Both the position numbers and the translations under genes were made by a program. A stretch of DNA of 64,000 nucleotides. It comes from Cupriavidus lacunae (GTDB taxonomy: Bacteria; Pseudomonadota; Gammaproteobacteria; Burkholderiales; Burkholderiaceae). The notes beneath the pieces were generated by a model. That model ran no database searches, was not told the origin of the DNA, and was given only the letters and a program-made list of their open reading frames with translations. Positions 25,340-33,935 of this stretch are shown here, piece after piece. Where the stretch lies: positions 115,152 to 179,151 of the forward strand of contig NZ_QKWJ01000009.1 of assembly GCF_003353055.1 (NCBI RefSeq), read 5' to 3'. Numbering within the stretch: the first letter of the stretch is position 1; each line of letters opens with the position of its first letter.

Positions 25340-26119
25340 TCAGCGGGTCAGGAAGTCCAGCACCACCTTGCTGAAGGCCTCGGCCTGCTCCAGATTGGAG
25401 ATATGCGCGGCCTCCAGTTCGACAAAGTGGGCGCCGGGAATGGTCTGCGCCAGGTACACGCCGTCGCGCGGCGGCGTGGGCAGGTCGCCCGAGCCAGCGA
25501 TGACCAGTGTCGGCGCGGTGATCCTGCCGATGTCCTGGCGCAGGTCGGCATCGCGCACGGCCAGGCAGTTGGCAGCATAGCCCGCGGACGGGGTGGCGCC
25601 GAGCATCGCGCGCAGCGACGCCACCAGTTCCGGATGCGCGGCGGCGTACGGCGGGGTGATCCACTTGTCGACCACCGCGGCCGCGATCGAGGCCACGCCG
25701 TCGCGCTCGACCGCCGCGGCGCGGTTGGTCCAGTTCTCGGGCGGTCCGATATACGCGGCGGTATTGCACAGCACCAGCTTGTTCATGCGCGGGGCGTGGT
25801 TCAGTGCCAGCCACATGCCGGTGATGCCGCCCATCGACAGGCCGCAGAAGCTGGCCTGTTCTATTCCCAGGTGATCGAGCAGCGCAATCACATCGCCGCC
25901 CAGCTGCGCAATGCTGTACGGGCCCGACGGCACCGACGACTCGCCATGGCCGCGCGTGTCATAGCGCAGCACGCGGAAATGCTGGCTGAAGGCGGCCACC
26001 TGCGGCTCCCACATGCCGAAGTTGGTGCCCAGGGAATTGGACAGCACCAGCACCGGCAGGTGCTCGGCGCCATCGAGGCGGTAATGCAGACGGACGTCGG
26101 GAAGATCAGCGTATGGCAT
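25340..26119 (-). CDS. pcaD: 3-oxoadipate enol-lactonase
   Basis: Alpha/beta-hydrolase that opens 3-oxoadipate enol-lactone to 3-oxoadipate in the beta-ketoadipate pathway. 259 residues. Nucleophile elbow GLSMGG with Ser95, oxyanion region SNSLGTNFGMW, acid in AGSGDLPTP and the catalytic His in LEAAHISNLEQ. The GLSMGGITGMWLA stretch and SNSLGT are characteristic of PcaD/CatD. Last gene of a minus-strand set following catC (49-base gap). The 230 bases after the stop hold only a weak GGGCC hairpin without a T-run. Confidence 0.9.
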   Translation of the reverse strand: MPYADLPDVRLHYRLDGAEHLPVLVLSNSLGTNFGMWEPQVAAFSQHFRVLRYDTRGHGESSVPSGPYSIAQLGGDVIALLDHLGIEQASFCGLSMGGITGMWLALNHAPRMNKLVLCNTAAYIGPPENWTNRAAAVERDGVASIAAAVVDKWITPPYAAAHPELVASLRAMLGATPSAGYAANCLAVRDADLRQDIGRITAPTLVIAGSGDLPTPPRDGVYLAQTIPGAHFVELEAAHISNLEQAEAFSKVVLDFLTR

Positions 26120-26168
26120 GGCGGTCAGGTCGGGATCAGGGGATGGGGTCGTGGGGGCGCTGTCCTGC

Positions 26169-26453
26169 TCAGTTCTGCGCGATGGCGGAACCGTGCTGCG
26201 CCAGCGGCGTGACCTTGATTTCCATATACGGATACAGCGGCAGCGCGGTCAGCAGCGTGTGCAGTTCATCGTTGTCGCTGACGTCGAAGATGCTCACATT
26301 GGCGTACTGCCCCACCACGCGCCACAGGTGGCGCCATTTGCCTTCGCGCTGCAGGCGCTGCGACATGGCCTTCTCATCGGCCTTGAGCTGCTCGACAAAC
26401 TGCGGGTCCAGCGATGCGGGAATCTTGACGGTCATTTCGGCCATGAACAACAT
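26169..26453 (-). CDS. catC: Muconolactone delta-isomerase
   Basis: Converts muconolactone to 3-oxoadipate enol-lactone, the PcaD substrate. 94 residues, as expected for this small ferredoxin-like, decamer-forming enzyme. The family start FMAEMTVKIP and the segments WRHLWRVVGQYANVSIFDV and LPLYPYMEIKVTPLAQH are diagnostic. GAGGAGA precedes ATG 26453. It sits between a YciI-like gene and pcaD. catA and catB, which would supply muconolactone, are not in the window. Confidence 0.93.
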   Translation of the reverse strand: MLFMAEMTVKIPASLDPQFVEQLKADEKAMSQRLQREGKWRHLWRVVGQYANVSIFDVSDNDELHTLLTALPLYPYMEIKVTPLAQHGSAIAQN

Positions 26454-26505
26454 GGGGTCTCCTCTCTGGGGGTACGGGGGAATGGAGGCAGCGCGGGCTG
26501 CCTCG

Positions 26506-26802
26506 TCAAAGACGGCGCACGCCGTCGAGATAGGCCTTGCGCCAGCGCACGATGCGCACCTCGGCAAACAGGCCCGCGGCGGTGAACGGATCGGCGTCGA
26601 TGAATCGCTGTGCGGCATCGCGGCTGTCGACATCGACGATATAGATGCCGCCGCCGGCGTCGGAGCCATCGTCGTTGAGCTTGGCGCCGCAGGCCAGCAG
26701 CAGCGCCTTGTTGGCTTCCAGGTAGTCCAGGTGGCTGGCGCGGGTAGCCTGGCGCACGTGCTGGTGGTTGGGCTTGTCGATGGTTTCGATCAGGTACGGC
26801 AT
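26506..26802 (-). CDS. YciI family protein
   Basis: 98 residues, dimeric alpha/beta-barrel fold. Family features: N-terminal MPYLIETIDKPNHQHVR, the conserved His of SHLDYLEAN, GGGIYIVDVDSRDAAQRFIDADPF and EVRIVRW. YciI relatives include chloromuconolactone dehalogenase, so its place directly before catC suggests a role on a lactone intermediate, but this is inference. GGAGG precedes the ATG. 52 bases from catC; 38 bases after atoE. Confidence 0.85.
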   Translation of the reverse strand: MPYLIETIDKPNHQHVRQATRASHLDYLEANKALLLACGAKLNDDGSDAGGGIYIVDVDSRDAAQRFIDADPFTAAGLFAEVRIVRWRKAYLDGVRRL

Positions 26803-26840
26803 GGCAGTCCTCCGGTCAGCCATCGGGCTGAGTGTCAATG

Positions 26841-28181
26841 TCAGGCAATCTGCGCGCCCCACAGCAGCAGCGCGGCAACGTAGATCAGGCCCACCCAGAA
26901 CATCATGATCACGGTGTAGCCCATCACGTCCTTCAGGTTCAGCTTCGACAGCGCCAGCGCCGGCAGGATCCAGAACGGCTGCACCAGGTCGTTCCAGGCA
27001 TTGCCGAGCATCACCGACATCGAGGTCTGGCTGATCGAGCTGTTGATGGCCTTGGCCGCATCGATCATGAACGGGCCCTGGATCACCCAGTGGCCGCCGC
27101 CGGACGGCGCGAAGAAGTTGATCACGAAGGAGCTGACCAGGCCCCAGAACGGCAGCGTCTGCGGCGTGGCGATATCGACGAACACACGCGAGATGGTATC
27201 CACCAGCCCCGAGCCGGCCATGATCGCCATGATGCCTGCATAGAACGGATACTGCAGGATGATGCCGGAAATGGTCTTGATGCCCTCGTTGAGCTTGGCC
27301 ACGTAGTTGACCGGCGTACCCAGCAGCAGAATGCCCCCGAACAGGATCAGGAAGTTGATCAGGTTCAGGTCCAGCGAGCCGCCCTGGGTGAAGTAGATCA
27401 CCGCGTAGGCCATGCCGCACAGGCCGATCGCCAGGCTCAGGAGGCGGCTGTGGTTCAGGCGCGCGGCCAGGGTGTTCTCGCCGCCCATGCTGTGGGCCGA
27501 GCCGGCCTCGGTCTTGACCGGTTCCTGGTCCTGGCGGATCTCGACCACTTCCGCCGGATTGCGCGGGTGCAGCCAGGCGTTGAGCAGCGGCAGCGTGACG
27601 ATGACCGCCAGGCTGGTCAGCAGCATCGGCGTGGAGAAGATGGTTTCCGACAGCGGGATCACGCCCATCAGCTTTTCCATCGGGTGGCCCGGAGTCGAGA
27701 TCAGCACCGGGATGCTGGCCGACAAGCCCAGCCCGTACATGGTGAAGCCGCTGTACGCCGCGGCAATGATCAGCGGATAGTGCACACCCCGGACCTTCAG
27801 CGCCAGCTTCCTGGCGATAATGCCGCCGATCACCAGCCCGAAACCCCAGTTCAGGTAGCTGCCGATGCCACCCACCAGCGTGGCGACGATCACCGCCGTG
27901 CGCGGCGTATGCACCAGGCCGACGATGCGGTCGAGCATGCGGTCCGTAAACGGCGCCGTGGCCAGCACATAGCCCATCGCCAGGATCACCGCCATCTGCG
28001 TGGTGAAGGCCAGCAGGTTCCAGAACCCCTTGCCCCAGCTGGCAATCACCGCCGGGACAGCCTGCCCCTGCACCAGCACGGCCAGCGCCATCGTCAGCAG
28101 CGTCAGGCCAATGGCAAATACAAAGGGATCCGGCAAATACCGGCGCATGAGTTCGGTGAAGAACCCGGCGATCTTGTTCAT
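26841..28181 (-). CDS. atoE: AtoE-type short-chain fatty acid transporter
   Basis: 446 residues, about 11 membrane segments, inner-membrane permease of the AtoE family (short-chain fatty acids such as acetoacetate or butyrate). Family blocks: LPDPFVFAIGLTLLTM near the start, SYLNWGFGLVIGG, YSGFTMYGLGLS and NFFAPSGGGHWVIQGP. Start ATG 28181 follows AGGAAG; nine earlier in-frame codons lack a site. First gene of the four-gene set atoE-yciI-catC-pcaD, preceded by strong palindromes. The transported compound could be an acid of the beta-ketoadipate pathway rather than a fatty acid. Confidence 0.9.
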   Translation of the reverse strand: MNKIAGFFTELMRRYLPDPFVFAIGLTLLTMALAVLVQGQAVPAVIASWGKGFWNLLAFTTQMAVILAMGYVLATAPFTDRMLDRIVGLVHTPRTAVIVATLVGGIGSYLNWGFGLVIGGIIARKLALKVRGVHYPLIIAAAYSGFTMYGLGLSASIPVLISTPGHPMEKLMGVIPLSETIFSTPMLLTSLAVIVTLPLLNAWLHPRNPAEVVEIRQDQEPVKTEAGSAHSMGGENTLAARLNHSRLLSLAIGLCGMAYAVIYFTQGGSLDLNLINFLILFGGILLLGTPVNYVAKLNEGIKTISGIILQYPFYAGIMAIMAGSGLVDTISRVFVDIATPQTLPFWGLVSSFVINFFAPSGGGHWVIQGPFMIDAAKAINSSISQTSMSVMLGNAWNDLVQPFWILPALALSKLNLKDVMGYTVIMMFWVGLIYVAALLLWGAQIA

Positions 28182-28219
28182 AGCTTCCTTGTCTCCAGTG
28201 TCAGCCAAAGTTACGCGAT

Positions 28220-28250
28220 TAGAACTACAGTTCTATATGCGAACTTCGCG
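28220..28250 (-). promoter_or_regulatory. Overlapping palindromes upstream of atoE, candidate operator
   Basis: TAGAAC-TACA-GTTCTA (28220-28235) is a perfect 16-base palindrome. It overlaps AGTTC-N7-GAACT (28229-28245) and is followed by GCGAA-C-TTCGC (28239-28249). The GTTC/GAAC arms resemble sites of IclR-type regulators of aromatic catabolism. No regulator gene adjoins; binding is inferred. Confidence 0.5.
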
Positions 28251-28378
28251 AATACGCGTGGGTATGCTAATGGCCGTTCAACCGGTAGGTCAAGGAAATG
28301 GAAAGGCGCGATTACCGCTGTTTATCGCAATAATTATGGGATACGTCGCCGTGTATTTTCGACGAAAGGCACGCCTGC

Positions 28379-28756
28379 TCAATACCGCATCTGGACATCG
28401 TCGACCTTGCCGGTGCGCGCGTTGTACAGGCAGGCGTAGTGGAAGCCGATCGACGAAGAACTATCATCCGGCTCGAACAAGCCTTCGCCATTGACCTGGG
28501 TCTGTGCATTGGGGCGCTGGTAGTACTGCTCGCGGTCGGCCATCAGCATGACGCTGCCGGGCTGCGGATAGCGGCGCTTGAGAGCATCGGCCACGGCGGG
28601 TTCGCAGGCGGCGGAAGCGGCCCTGGACATGGCATGGGGATCGACAGTGATGCGGGTGGTGGCCGGGGGCACCGGGCGCGGTGCCAGCTGTGGCGGCGTC
28701 TCACAGGCGGCCAGCAGGCAGGCCAGAGGCAGGCACAGGTAAGAAGCTCGGATCAC
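28379..28756 (-). CDS. Small hypothetical lipoprotein
   Basis: 125 residues from GTG 28756. Hydrophobic leader ending in LLAAC (Cys18) predicts lipidation. The mature part contains ACEPAVADALKRRYPQPGSV and FHYACLYNARTGKVDDVQMRY, with paired cysteines likely to form a disulfide. An ATG at 28771 is in frame, but the GGAGGAGGT between it and the GTG is an ideal ribosome site for the GTG, so I prefer the shorter form. Family not recognised. Monocistronic; the 170 bases toward atoE hold only the atoE control region. Confidence 0.7.
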   Translation of the reverse strand: MIRASYLCLPLACLLAACETPPQLAPRPVPPATTRITVDPHAMSRAASAACEPAVADALKRRYPQPGSVMLMADREQYYQRPNAQTQVNGEGLFEPDDSSSSIGFHYACLYNARTGKVDDVQMRY

Positions 28757-28987
28757 GCGGACCTCCTCCATAGGAACGCCGGCAATGGCGCGCCAAAAAG
28801 TGAAGCAGAGCTATCAGGTTACTGCCTCTGGCCGGAAAAGCCAAAGCCGCCGCGCCACCACCACCGGACCCCGCCCCCCCGGCATGCCCCGGAATAGCGA
28901 ATCGTTGAACCCGGCTAAACTATGGCTCGCGGCAATGCCCCGTCTTGCGGCCGGGCGCGCCGCCAGTACAACCACGATGCCGACACA

Positions 28988-30685
28988 ATGACAACCACAG
29001 AGACAAGCGGCAACCGCCCTGCCAACCCCGCTCCCCTGCTGCGCCCCGCCGCCAGCCTGCTGGTCGTGCGCGACGCGCCCGCCGGCATGGAAGTGCTGCT
29101 GGTGCGCCGCGTGGAACGCGCCAACGACCGCAGCAGCGGCGCCTATGTCTTCCCCGGCGGCACGCTCGATGCACAGGACAGGACCCTGCACGCGCACGCC
29201 CACGGCCTGGACGACACCATCGCCAGCGAACGCCTGGGTCTGCCCGCCAGCGGCCTGGACTTCTACCTGGCCGCCGTGCGCGAATGCTTTGAAGAGGCCG
29301 GCCTGCTGTTTGCCTGCGACCGCGACGGGCGCCTGCGCTCGCCGCACGAACTCGACGCCGCCCAACAGGCGCTGCTGCGCGAGTCGGTGCAACGCGGCGG
29401 CCCTGGCCTGGCGCATGCCTGCGAGCAATTGGGCCTGCGCCTGGCGGCAGACCGGCTCGCTTACCACAGCTACTGGTTGACGCCGCCCGGCCTGCCCAAG
29501 CGTTTCGATACCCGCTTCTTTGTCGCCATCGCGCCCGAAGGCCAGCTGGCCGTGCCCGATGGCACCGAGATCGTCGAGCACCGCTGGGTCCGCCCGGCCG
29601 AGGCCGCCGCCCCTGACAGCGGCCTGCCGCAGTTGCATGTCACGCGCCGCACCCTGAGCTCGATCGCACAGTTCGAAAGCGCCACGGCTTGCTTTGCCTA
29701 CTTCTCGCAACTGCGCGGCATTGCCTGCATCATGCCGCGGCTGGCCACCGGCGCCGCCGGCGTGCGTGCGGTGATGCCCAATGAGCCGTGCTACGCCGAG
29801 ATCGGCCGCATCGATCCCGACGGCAAAGACCACGGCCGCTACGAACTGGCGCCCGGTGTGCCGGTGCAGCTGTCCGAGCGCGTCTGGCGCGTGACCGCCA
29901 ACAACGGCAGCGTCATGACCGGCCCGGGCACCAACACTTACCTCGTGGGCGGCGGCGCACGCAATGAATGGGCAGTGATTGACCCGGGCCCGGACGATGG
30001 CGAGCACGTGCGCGCCATCCTTGACGCGGCGCCCGGCCCGATCCGCTGGATCCTCGCCACGCACACGCACGTGGACCATTCGCCCGCGGCCGCCGCGCTG
30101 CAGGCCGCCACCGGCGCCACCGTGCTCGGTCGTGCCGCGCCCGCCGGCCAGTGGCAGGACGCCACCTTCGAACCGCAACGCGAACTGGAGCACGGCGAGC
30201 GCATTGCCATTACCGAAGACTGCACCCTGCGCGTGTACCACACGCCCGGCCATGCGTCGAACCATCTGTGCTACCTGCTGGAGGAGGAAAAGACCCTCTT
30301 CACCGGCGACCACGTCATGCAGGGATCGACCGTCGTGATCGGCCCGCCCGATGGCGATATGCGCGCCTATCTCGATTCGCTCGCGGCGCTGCAGGATGAA
30401 GACCTGGACTGGCTCGCGCCGGGACATGGCTTCCTGATCGCACGCCCGCAGGGCGCCATCCGCGTGCTGGTCCGGCACCGGCTGCAGCGCGAGGCCAAGG
30501 TCGCCGGCGCGCTGCGCGAGCTGGGCCCGGCGCCGATCGGCGAGCTGGTCCTGCGCGTCTATGACGATGTGCCGCCGCGCATGCATCCGGTTGCGCAGCG
30601 ATCGCTGCTGGCGCACCTGCTGAAGCTGCGCGACGAGGGCAAGGCGCAGGAGACTGACGGTATCTGGTCGGTAGCCGCAGGCTGA
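28988..30685 (+). CDS. NUDIX hydrolase - metallo-beta-lactamase fusion protein
   Basis: 565 residues, cytoplasmic, two catalytic domains. N-terminal NUDIX domain (residues about 15-230): VFPGGTL at 54-60 and RECFEEAG at 98-105 give the Nudix box, split by an insertion of about 40 residues as in the NUDT19/RP2-like group. C-terminal metallo-beta-lactamase domain: GPGTNTYLVG, HTHVDH at 359-364 with the metal ligands, HTPGHASNHLCYLL, FTGDHVMQG and APGHG; this part resembles LACTB2-type hydrolases. The NUDIX part may hydrolyse CoA or nucleotide diphosphates; the true substrates are unknown. It is monocistronic. Start ATG 28988 chosen for domain fit. Confidence 0.9.
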   Translation: MTTTETSGNRPANPAPLLRPAASLLVVRDAPAGMEVLLVRRVERANDRSSGAYVFPGGTLDAQDRTLHAHAHGLDDTIASERLGLPASGLDFYLAAVRECFEEAGLLFACDRDGRLRSPHELDAAQQALLRESVQRGGPGLAHACEQLGLRLAADRLAYHSYWLTPPGLPKRFDTRFFVAIAPEGQLAVPDGTEIVEHRWVRPAEAAAPDSGLPQLHVTRRTLSSIAQFESATACFAYFSQLRGIACIMPRLATGAAGVRAVMPNEPCYAEIGRIDPDGKDHGRYELAPGVPVQLSERVWRVTANNGSVMTGPGTNTYLVGGGARNEWAVIDPGPDDGEHVRAILDAAPGPIRWILATHTHVDHSPAAAALQAATGATVLGRAAPAGQWQDATFEPQRELEHGERIAITEDCTLRVYHTPGHASNHLCYLLEEEKTLFTGDHVMQGSTVVIGPPDGDMRAYLDSLAALQDEDLDWLAPGHGFLIARPQGAIRVLVRHRLQREAKVAGALRELGPAPIGELVLRVYDDVPPRMHPVAQRSLLAHLLKLRDEGKAQETDGIWSVAAG

Positions 30686-30734
30686 CGCTTGCCCTGGCAG
30701 CGAGAGCAAGTGAAGTTTTTTTGGCGGGGGGGGC

Positions 30735-30762
30735 TTGCGCAATTCAATAATTGCTATACAAT
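30735..30762 (+). promoter_or_regulatory. Promoter of tRNA-Arg
   Basis: TTGCGC (30735-30740) and TACAAT (30757-30762) are 16 bases apart and 15 bases before the tRNA, in an AT-rich island. The GC-rich discriminator that follows is usual for stable-RNA promoters. Confidence 0.6.
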
Positions 30763-30776
30763 CTCGCTTCTCGTGT

Positions 30777-30853
30777 GCGGCTGTAGCTCAGTTGGATAGA
30801 GTACTTGGCTACGAACCAAGGGGTCGTGGGTTCGAATCCTGCCAGCCGCGCCA
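30777..30853 (+). tRNA. tRNA-Arg (anticodon ACG)
   Basis: 77 bases with encoded CCA. Acceptor stem GCGGCTG/CAGCCGC, D-loop GCTCAGTTGGATAGAGT, anticodon stem CTTGG/CCAAG with loop CTACGAA (anticodon ACG), T-arm GTGGGTTCGAATCCTGC. A terminator follows 16 bases later. Confidence 0.97.
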
Positions 30854-30869
30854 CCTATGCAGAAGGGAA

Positions 30870-30899
30870 AAGGGCTTCCGGAAACGGAAGCCCTTTTTT
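30870..30899 (+). terminator. Terminator after tRNA-Arg
   Basis: GGGCTTCCG-GAAA-CGGAAGCCC followed by TTTTTT, a strong intrinsic terminator. Its A-rich left flank lets it also end transcription of the convergent gene at 30922. Confidence 0.88.
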
Positions 30900-30921
30900 C
30901 ATTCCTGCGTCCCTTTACCGG

Positions 30922-31785
30922 TTACCACCGGTAGCGCGCCCCGACCGTCCCGCTCGGGCTGTGTCCCGCCCTCACCTTGAACCACAGCTTCACGCCCGTC
31001 GCAGTGTTGCCGTGCGCGCCGACATTGAACGAGAACAACCCGCGCAACAGGTCGGCATCGATCTTGGTGCCGTTGAAATTGATGACCTGCTTGCGGCTGT
31101 CCTGCCACCAGTCGGCTTCCACGAACGGATAGATACCGGCCAGCCGGGTGGGCTGCGCCCCGTACAGGCGTACGCCGATGCCGGTGGCGCTGGCATCGCC
31201 AGGCATGATTTGCGACTGCGTTGGCGAGACGGGGTTCGTGCCGGGCTGGTAGGCCAGCTCCAGCCGCGGCTGGATGGTCAGACCGCCCGCGCGCGGCACC
31301 ACGGCATCAACAGCCAGCGCCATGGTGCGTATGCGATTGTCGGCAAAGCCGCCCGCGGTGGTAACGTCGTCCAGGTGCAGCGACAGCCGGCGTGGGCGCT
31401 CTGGCAAGGCAGCGGTCTCGCTGTCCACGGCGGCGAGGCCCGGGGCATCGTCATCGGGCCCGGGGCCCATGGCAAGCGGCGATGAGGATGGGGATGGTGA
31501 CGGCGGCGGCGAGGCCGCGTACTCGACGACGATGGGCTCGGCGGGCTGGACCGCCCAGCCAGGTGCTTCGGCCCTGGCGGCCAGTTGGTCTGGCGCCCCG
31601 GCCATCGCCGGCGGTGCCAGGTTGGCCTGCAGCGGCTGATCCCAGCCTGAGAGGCTCTGGCTATCCGGAACTGCCTCATCTGCGTGGGCCAGCGCACACA
31701 TCAGCATGGCCAGGACGCTGCAGTAATGCAGGTGATGCAGGGCGATGCCGGGGTGCGCGGCACAGGCGTGCCACCCGAGGCTCAT
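30922..31785 (-). CDS. Hypothetical exported protein, likely outer-membrane beta-barrel
   Basis: 287 residues. A hydrophobic leader (VLAMLMCALAHA) predicts export. Residues about 50-120 are a Pro/Ser/Ala-rich linker (PPPSPSPSSSP); the last 150 residues show alternating amphipathic strands (LTIQPRLELAYQPG, YPFVEADWWQDSRKQV, GVKLWFKVRAGHS) and end in GARYRW, an aromatic C-terminus typical of outer-membrane barrels. Family not recognised. Start ATG 31785 has a purine-rich GAGAGAGGCAGGG leader; a longer form from 31836 would include the GA-run as codons. Convergent with tRNA-Arg. Confidence 0.65.
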   Translation of the reverse strand: MSLGWHACAAHPGIALHHLHYCSVLAMLMCALAHADEAVPDSQSLSGWDQPLQANLAPPAMAGAPDQLAARAEAPGWAVQPAEPIVVEYAASPPPSPSPSSSPLAMGPGPDDDAPGLAAVDSETAALPERPRRLSLHLDDVTTAGGFADNRIRTMALAVDAVVPRAGGLTIQPRLELAYQPGTNPVSPTQSQIMPGDASATGIGVRLYGAQPTRLAGIYPFVEADWWQDSRKQVINFNGTKIDADLLRGLFSFNVGAHGNTATGVKLWFKVRAGHSPSGTVGARYRW

Positions 31786-31791
31786 CCCTGC

Positions 31792-31804
31792 CTCTCTCTC
31801 TCTC
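31792..31804. repeat. CT/GA dinucleotide run before the 30922-31785 gene
   Basis: Thirteen bases of uninterrupted CT repeat, reading GAGAGA on the coding strand 7-19 bases before the chosen start. It may act as the ribosome site or, if slippage-prone, alter its spacing. Confidence 0.6.
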
Positions 31805-32077
31805 GATGACGACAAGACCACACTCATGGCAACCACCTTCGGACGTTATAAAAGCTTGCCCGATGAGTTTGAGCATAGGTCAATTGCCATGCCATCGTTA
31901 GCCGCGAAATGTTCGCTCGCGCGCGCCCGAAGGCGGCCCGGCTCTTGACGCGGATGGCGGCTGGTTGTCGCAAATCTCTGGGGATTTGGACAGGACGCGG
32001 GGCCTTTTCGTCAATAATGTCGGGAATGACAAAACTTCCAGGCATTGCCCGGCATCCAGCCGCCGGGTGGAGACAGT

Positions 32078-33907
32078 ATGGTGCTGTGGCAACGTGCACG
32101 CCGGCGTAAGCCAGCGACCGGCGACCCCACGAACGCCGGCGCCCCGCCGCCGGCCGGGCGCGGCCGCAGCCTGCAGCGCAAGCTGGCGGTTGCCACCGCC
32201 GTTGGCGGGCTCTGCACGGTGGTGCTGGCCGCGCTGGTGATCGCCGGATCGTACGGGGATTTCGCCGCGGCCCGGCAGAACCTGTACGACATCTCAGCGT
32301 ACCGCGAGGTGCTGGACGCCGCCAATGCGCTGTCCGCGGAGCGCGGCCCGGCAAACAGCGTGCTGGGCGAGCCGCCCTCGCCCCGCAGCACCGCCCGCGA
32401 GCGCCTGCAGGTCTTCCGCGCGCGCAGCGATGCCGCGCTGGCGCGCCTGTCCGCACCCCCGCCGGTCCCCTTCGGCCTGCACAGCCACCAGCTGCCGCCG
32501 CTGATGATCGAGCGCGTGCGTGAACGGCTGGCGCGGGCGCGCACCGAGATCGACGAGCTTGCCGGGCGCCCGCGCCAGCAGCGCGACATGGACGAGATCC
32601 GCCATGCGATTGAAAGCATGTTCGAGGTGGTGGACGCGCTGCAGCCTGCCATTGCCTGGCAGGTGCGCAAGCTTTCCGCCTGTGACGACGGCCTGGCCGC
32701 GCCGGCGCTGACCGGCAAGATGCTGGGCGACCTGCGCGAGTATGGCGGGCGCATGGCCTCTCAGATCATGGCGCCGGTGGCGGCGCGCCAGCCGATGCCG
32801 GTACAGAGCCTGGTCGACGCGACGCGCTCGCGCGGACGGCTGCTGGAGCTGTGGCAGCTCGCCGGGCCCGCATACAACATGTTCGGCGCCGCGCCTGCGC
32901 TGGAGCAGGCCTACGCCGATGCCGGCCACCAGTTCTTCGGCCAGGGCGTGGCCATGATCGACAGCCTGGTCGCGCAGGGCCGCGTATCGGGCAACTACTC
33001 GATGACGCCCACCGAGCTGACCAACCGCTACGTGCGGACGCTGGAGCCGCTGGAGCGGCTGCGCAGGGTGTTCCTGGACGAGGTGGTGGCGCATTTCACC
33101 GCAACGCGCGCACAGGCGCTGCGCGAGCTGGCGGCGGCGTGCGGCACGTCCGCGCTGATCCTGGCGGTGCTGGGCTACATGCTGGTGTTCGCGCAGCGCT
33201 CGGTATTCCTGCCGCTGCTGCGCGCGCGTGCCGAAGTGATCGGCCTGGCCGAAGCCCGCGGCCACCCCCACTATCCCGCGCCGACCTCGCCTGCCAAACC
33301 CGCCACGCAAGCGGCCGAAATGCGGCGCCTGTTCGATGCTATCGACATCCTGCGGCGCAAGCTGCGCGAGCGCGCCACGCTGACCGAGCAGCTTGAGCAC
33401 CAGGCCCACACCGACAGCCTGACCGGCTTGCTGAACCGGCGCGCACTGGAACTGGTGGCGGCCCAGTACGCGGCACACGAAAGTGCCAGCCTGGTGCTGA
33501 TCGACGTGGATTGCTTCAAGCAGATCAACGACCGCCACGGCCATGCCGCCGGCGACCAGGTGCTGCGCGGCATCGCCGCGATGATGCGGGCGCTGGTGCC
33601 GCCTGAAGGTGTGCTGGCGCGATTCGGCGGCGAGGAATTCGCGCTGCTGCTGCCGCACGGCCGGCCCGGTGCAGCCGCGGCGCTGGCGGAAACGCTGCGC
33701 GCGGCGGTCGCCTCGCGGCCGGTCTACCTGTCCGGCTCCACGCAACTTGGCGTGACCGCCAGTTTCGGCGTGGCGATCGGGCATGGCGGCCCGCACCACT
33801 GGCAGCGCCTGTTCGGCGCGGCCGACGCGGCCATGTACCGCGCCAAGGCCGAAGGGCGCAATTGCGTGCGCGAGGCACAGAACCAGGAAGGTATGGCGGC
33901 CAGTTGA
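32078..33907 (+). CDS. Membrane-bound diguanylate cyclase (GGDEF)
   Basis: 609 residues. A first membrane segment (about 36-62), a 275-residue periplasmic region of unrecognised fold rich in helices, a second membrane segment (about 355-378), a short cytoplasmic linker with a coiled-coil-like stretch (MRRLFDAIDILRRKLRERAT), then a GGDEF domain starting HTDSLTGLLNRRALE. The active loop is RFGGEEF (GGEEF 517-521), so cyclase activity is expected. The RxxD inhibitory site five residues upstream is missing (PPEG instead), so product feedback is unlikely. GGAGA precedes ATG 32078. Monocistronic, with a terminator at 33936. The 290 bases before it (31786-32077) show no gene. Confidence 0.9.
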   Translation: MVLWQRARRRKPATGDPTNAGAPPPAGRGRSLQRKLAVATAVGGLCTVVLAALVIAGSYGDFAAARQNLYDISAYREVLDAANALSAERGPANSVLGEPPSPRSTARERLQVFRARSDAALARLSAPPPVPFGLHSHQLPPLMIERVRERLARARTEIDELAGRPRQQRDMDEIRHAIESMFEVVDALQPAIAWQVRKLSACDDGLAAPALTGKMLGDLREYGGRMASQIMAPVAARQPMPVQSLVDATRSRGRLLELWQLAGPAYNMFGAAPALEQAYADAGHQFFGQGVAMIDSLVAQGRVSGNYSMTPTELTNRYVRTLEPLERLRRVFLDEVVAHFTATRAQALRELAAACGTSALILAVLGYMLVFAQRSVFLPLLRARAEVIGLAEARGHPHYPAPTSPAKPATQAAEMRRLFDAIDILRRKLRERATLTEQLEHQAHTDSLTGLLNRRALELVAAQYAAHESASLVLIDVDCFKQINDRHGHAAGDQVLRGIAAMMRALVPPEGVLARFGGEEFALLLPHGRPGAAAALAETLRAAVASRPVYLSGSTQLGVTASFGVAIGHGGPHHWQRLFGAADAAMYRAKAEGRNCVREAQNQEGMAAS

Positions 33908-33935
33908 AAGGCCGGTTGGAGCGACGGACGAAAAA

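Noticed and set aside
25215..25814. 199-codon minus frame overlapping pcaD
   Set aside because: Out-of-frame shadow of pcaD, which has intact catalytic motifs.
28814..30742. 642-codon frame on the minus strand
   Set aside because: Antisense to the NUDIX-metallo-beta-lactamase gene; no recognisable domain.
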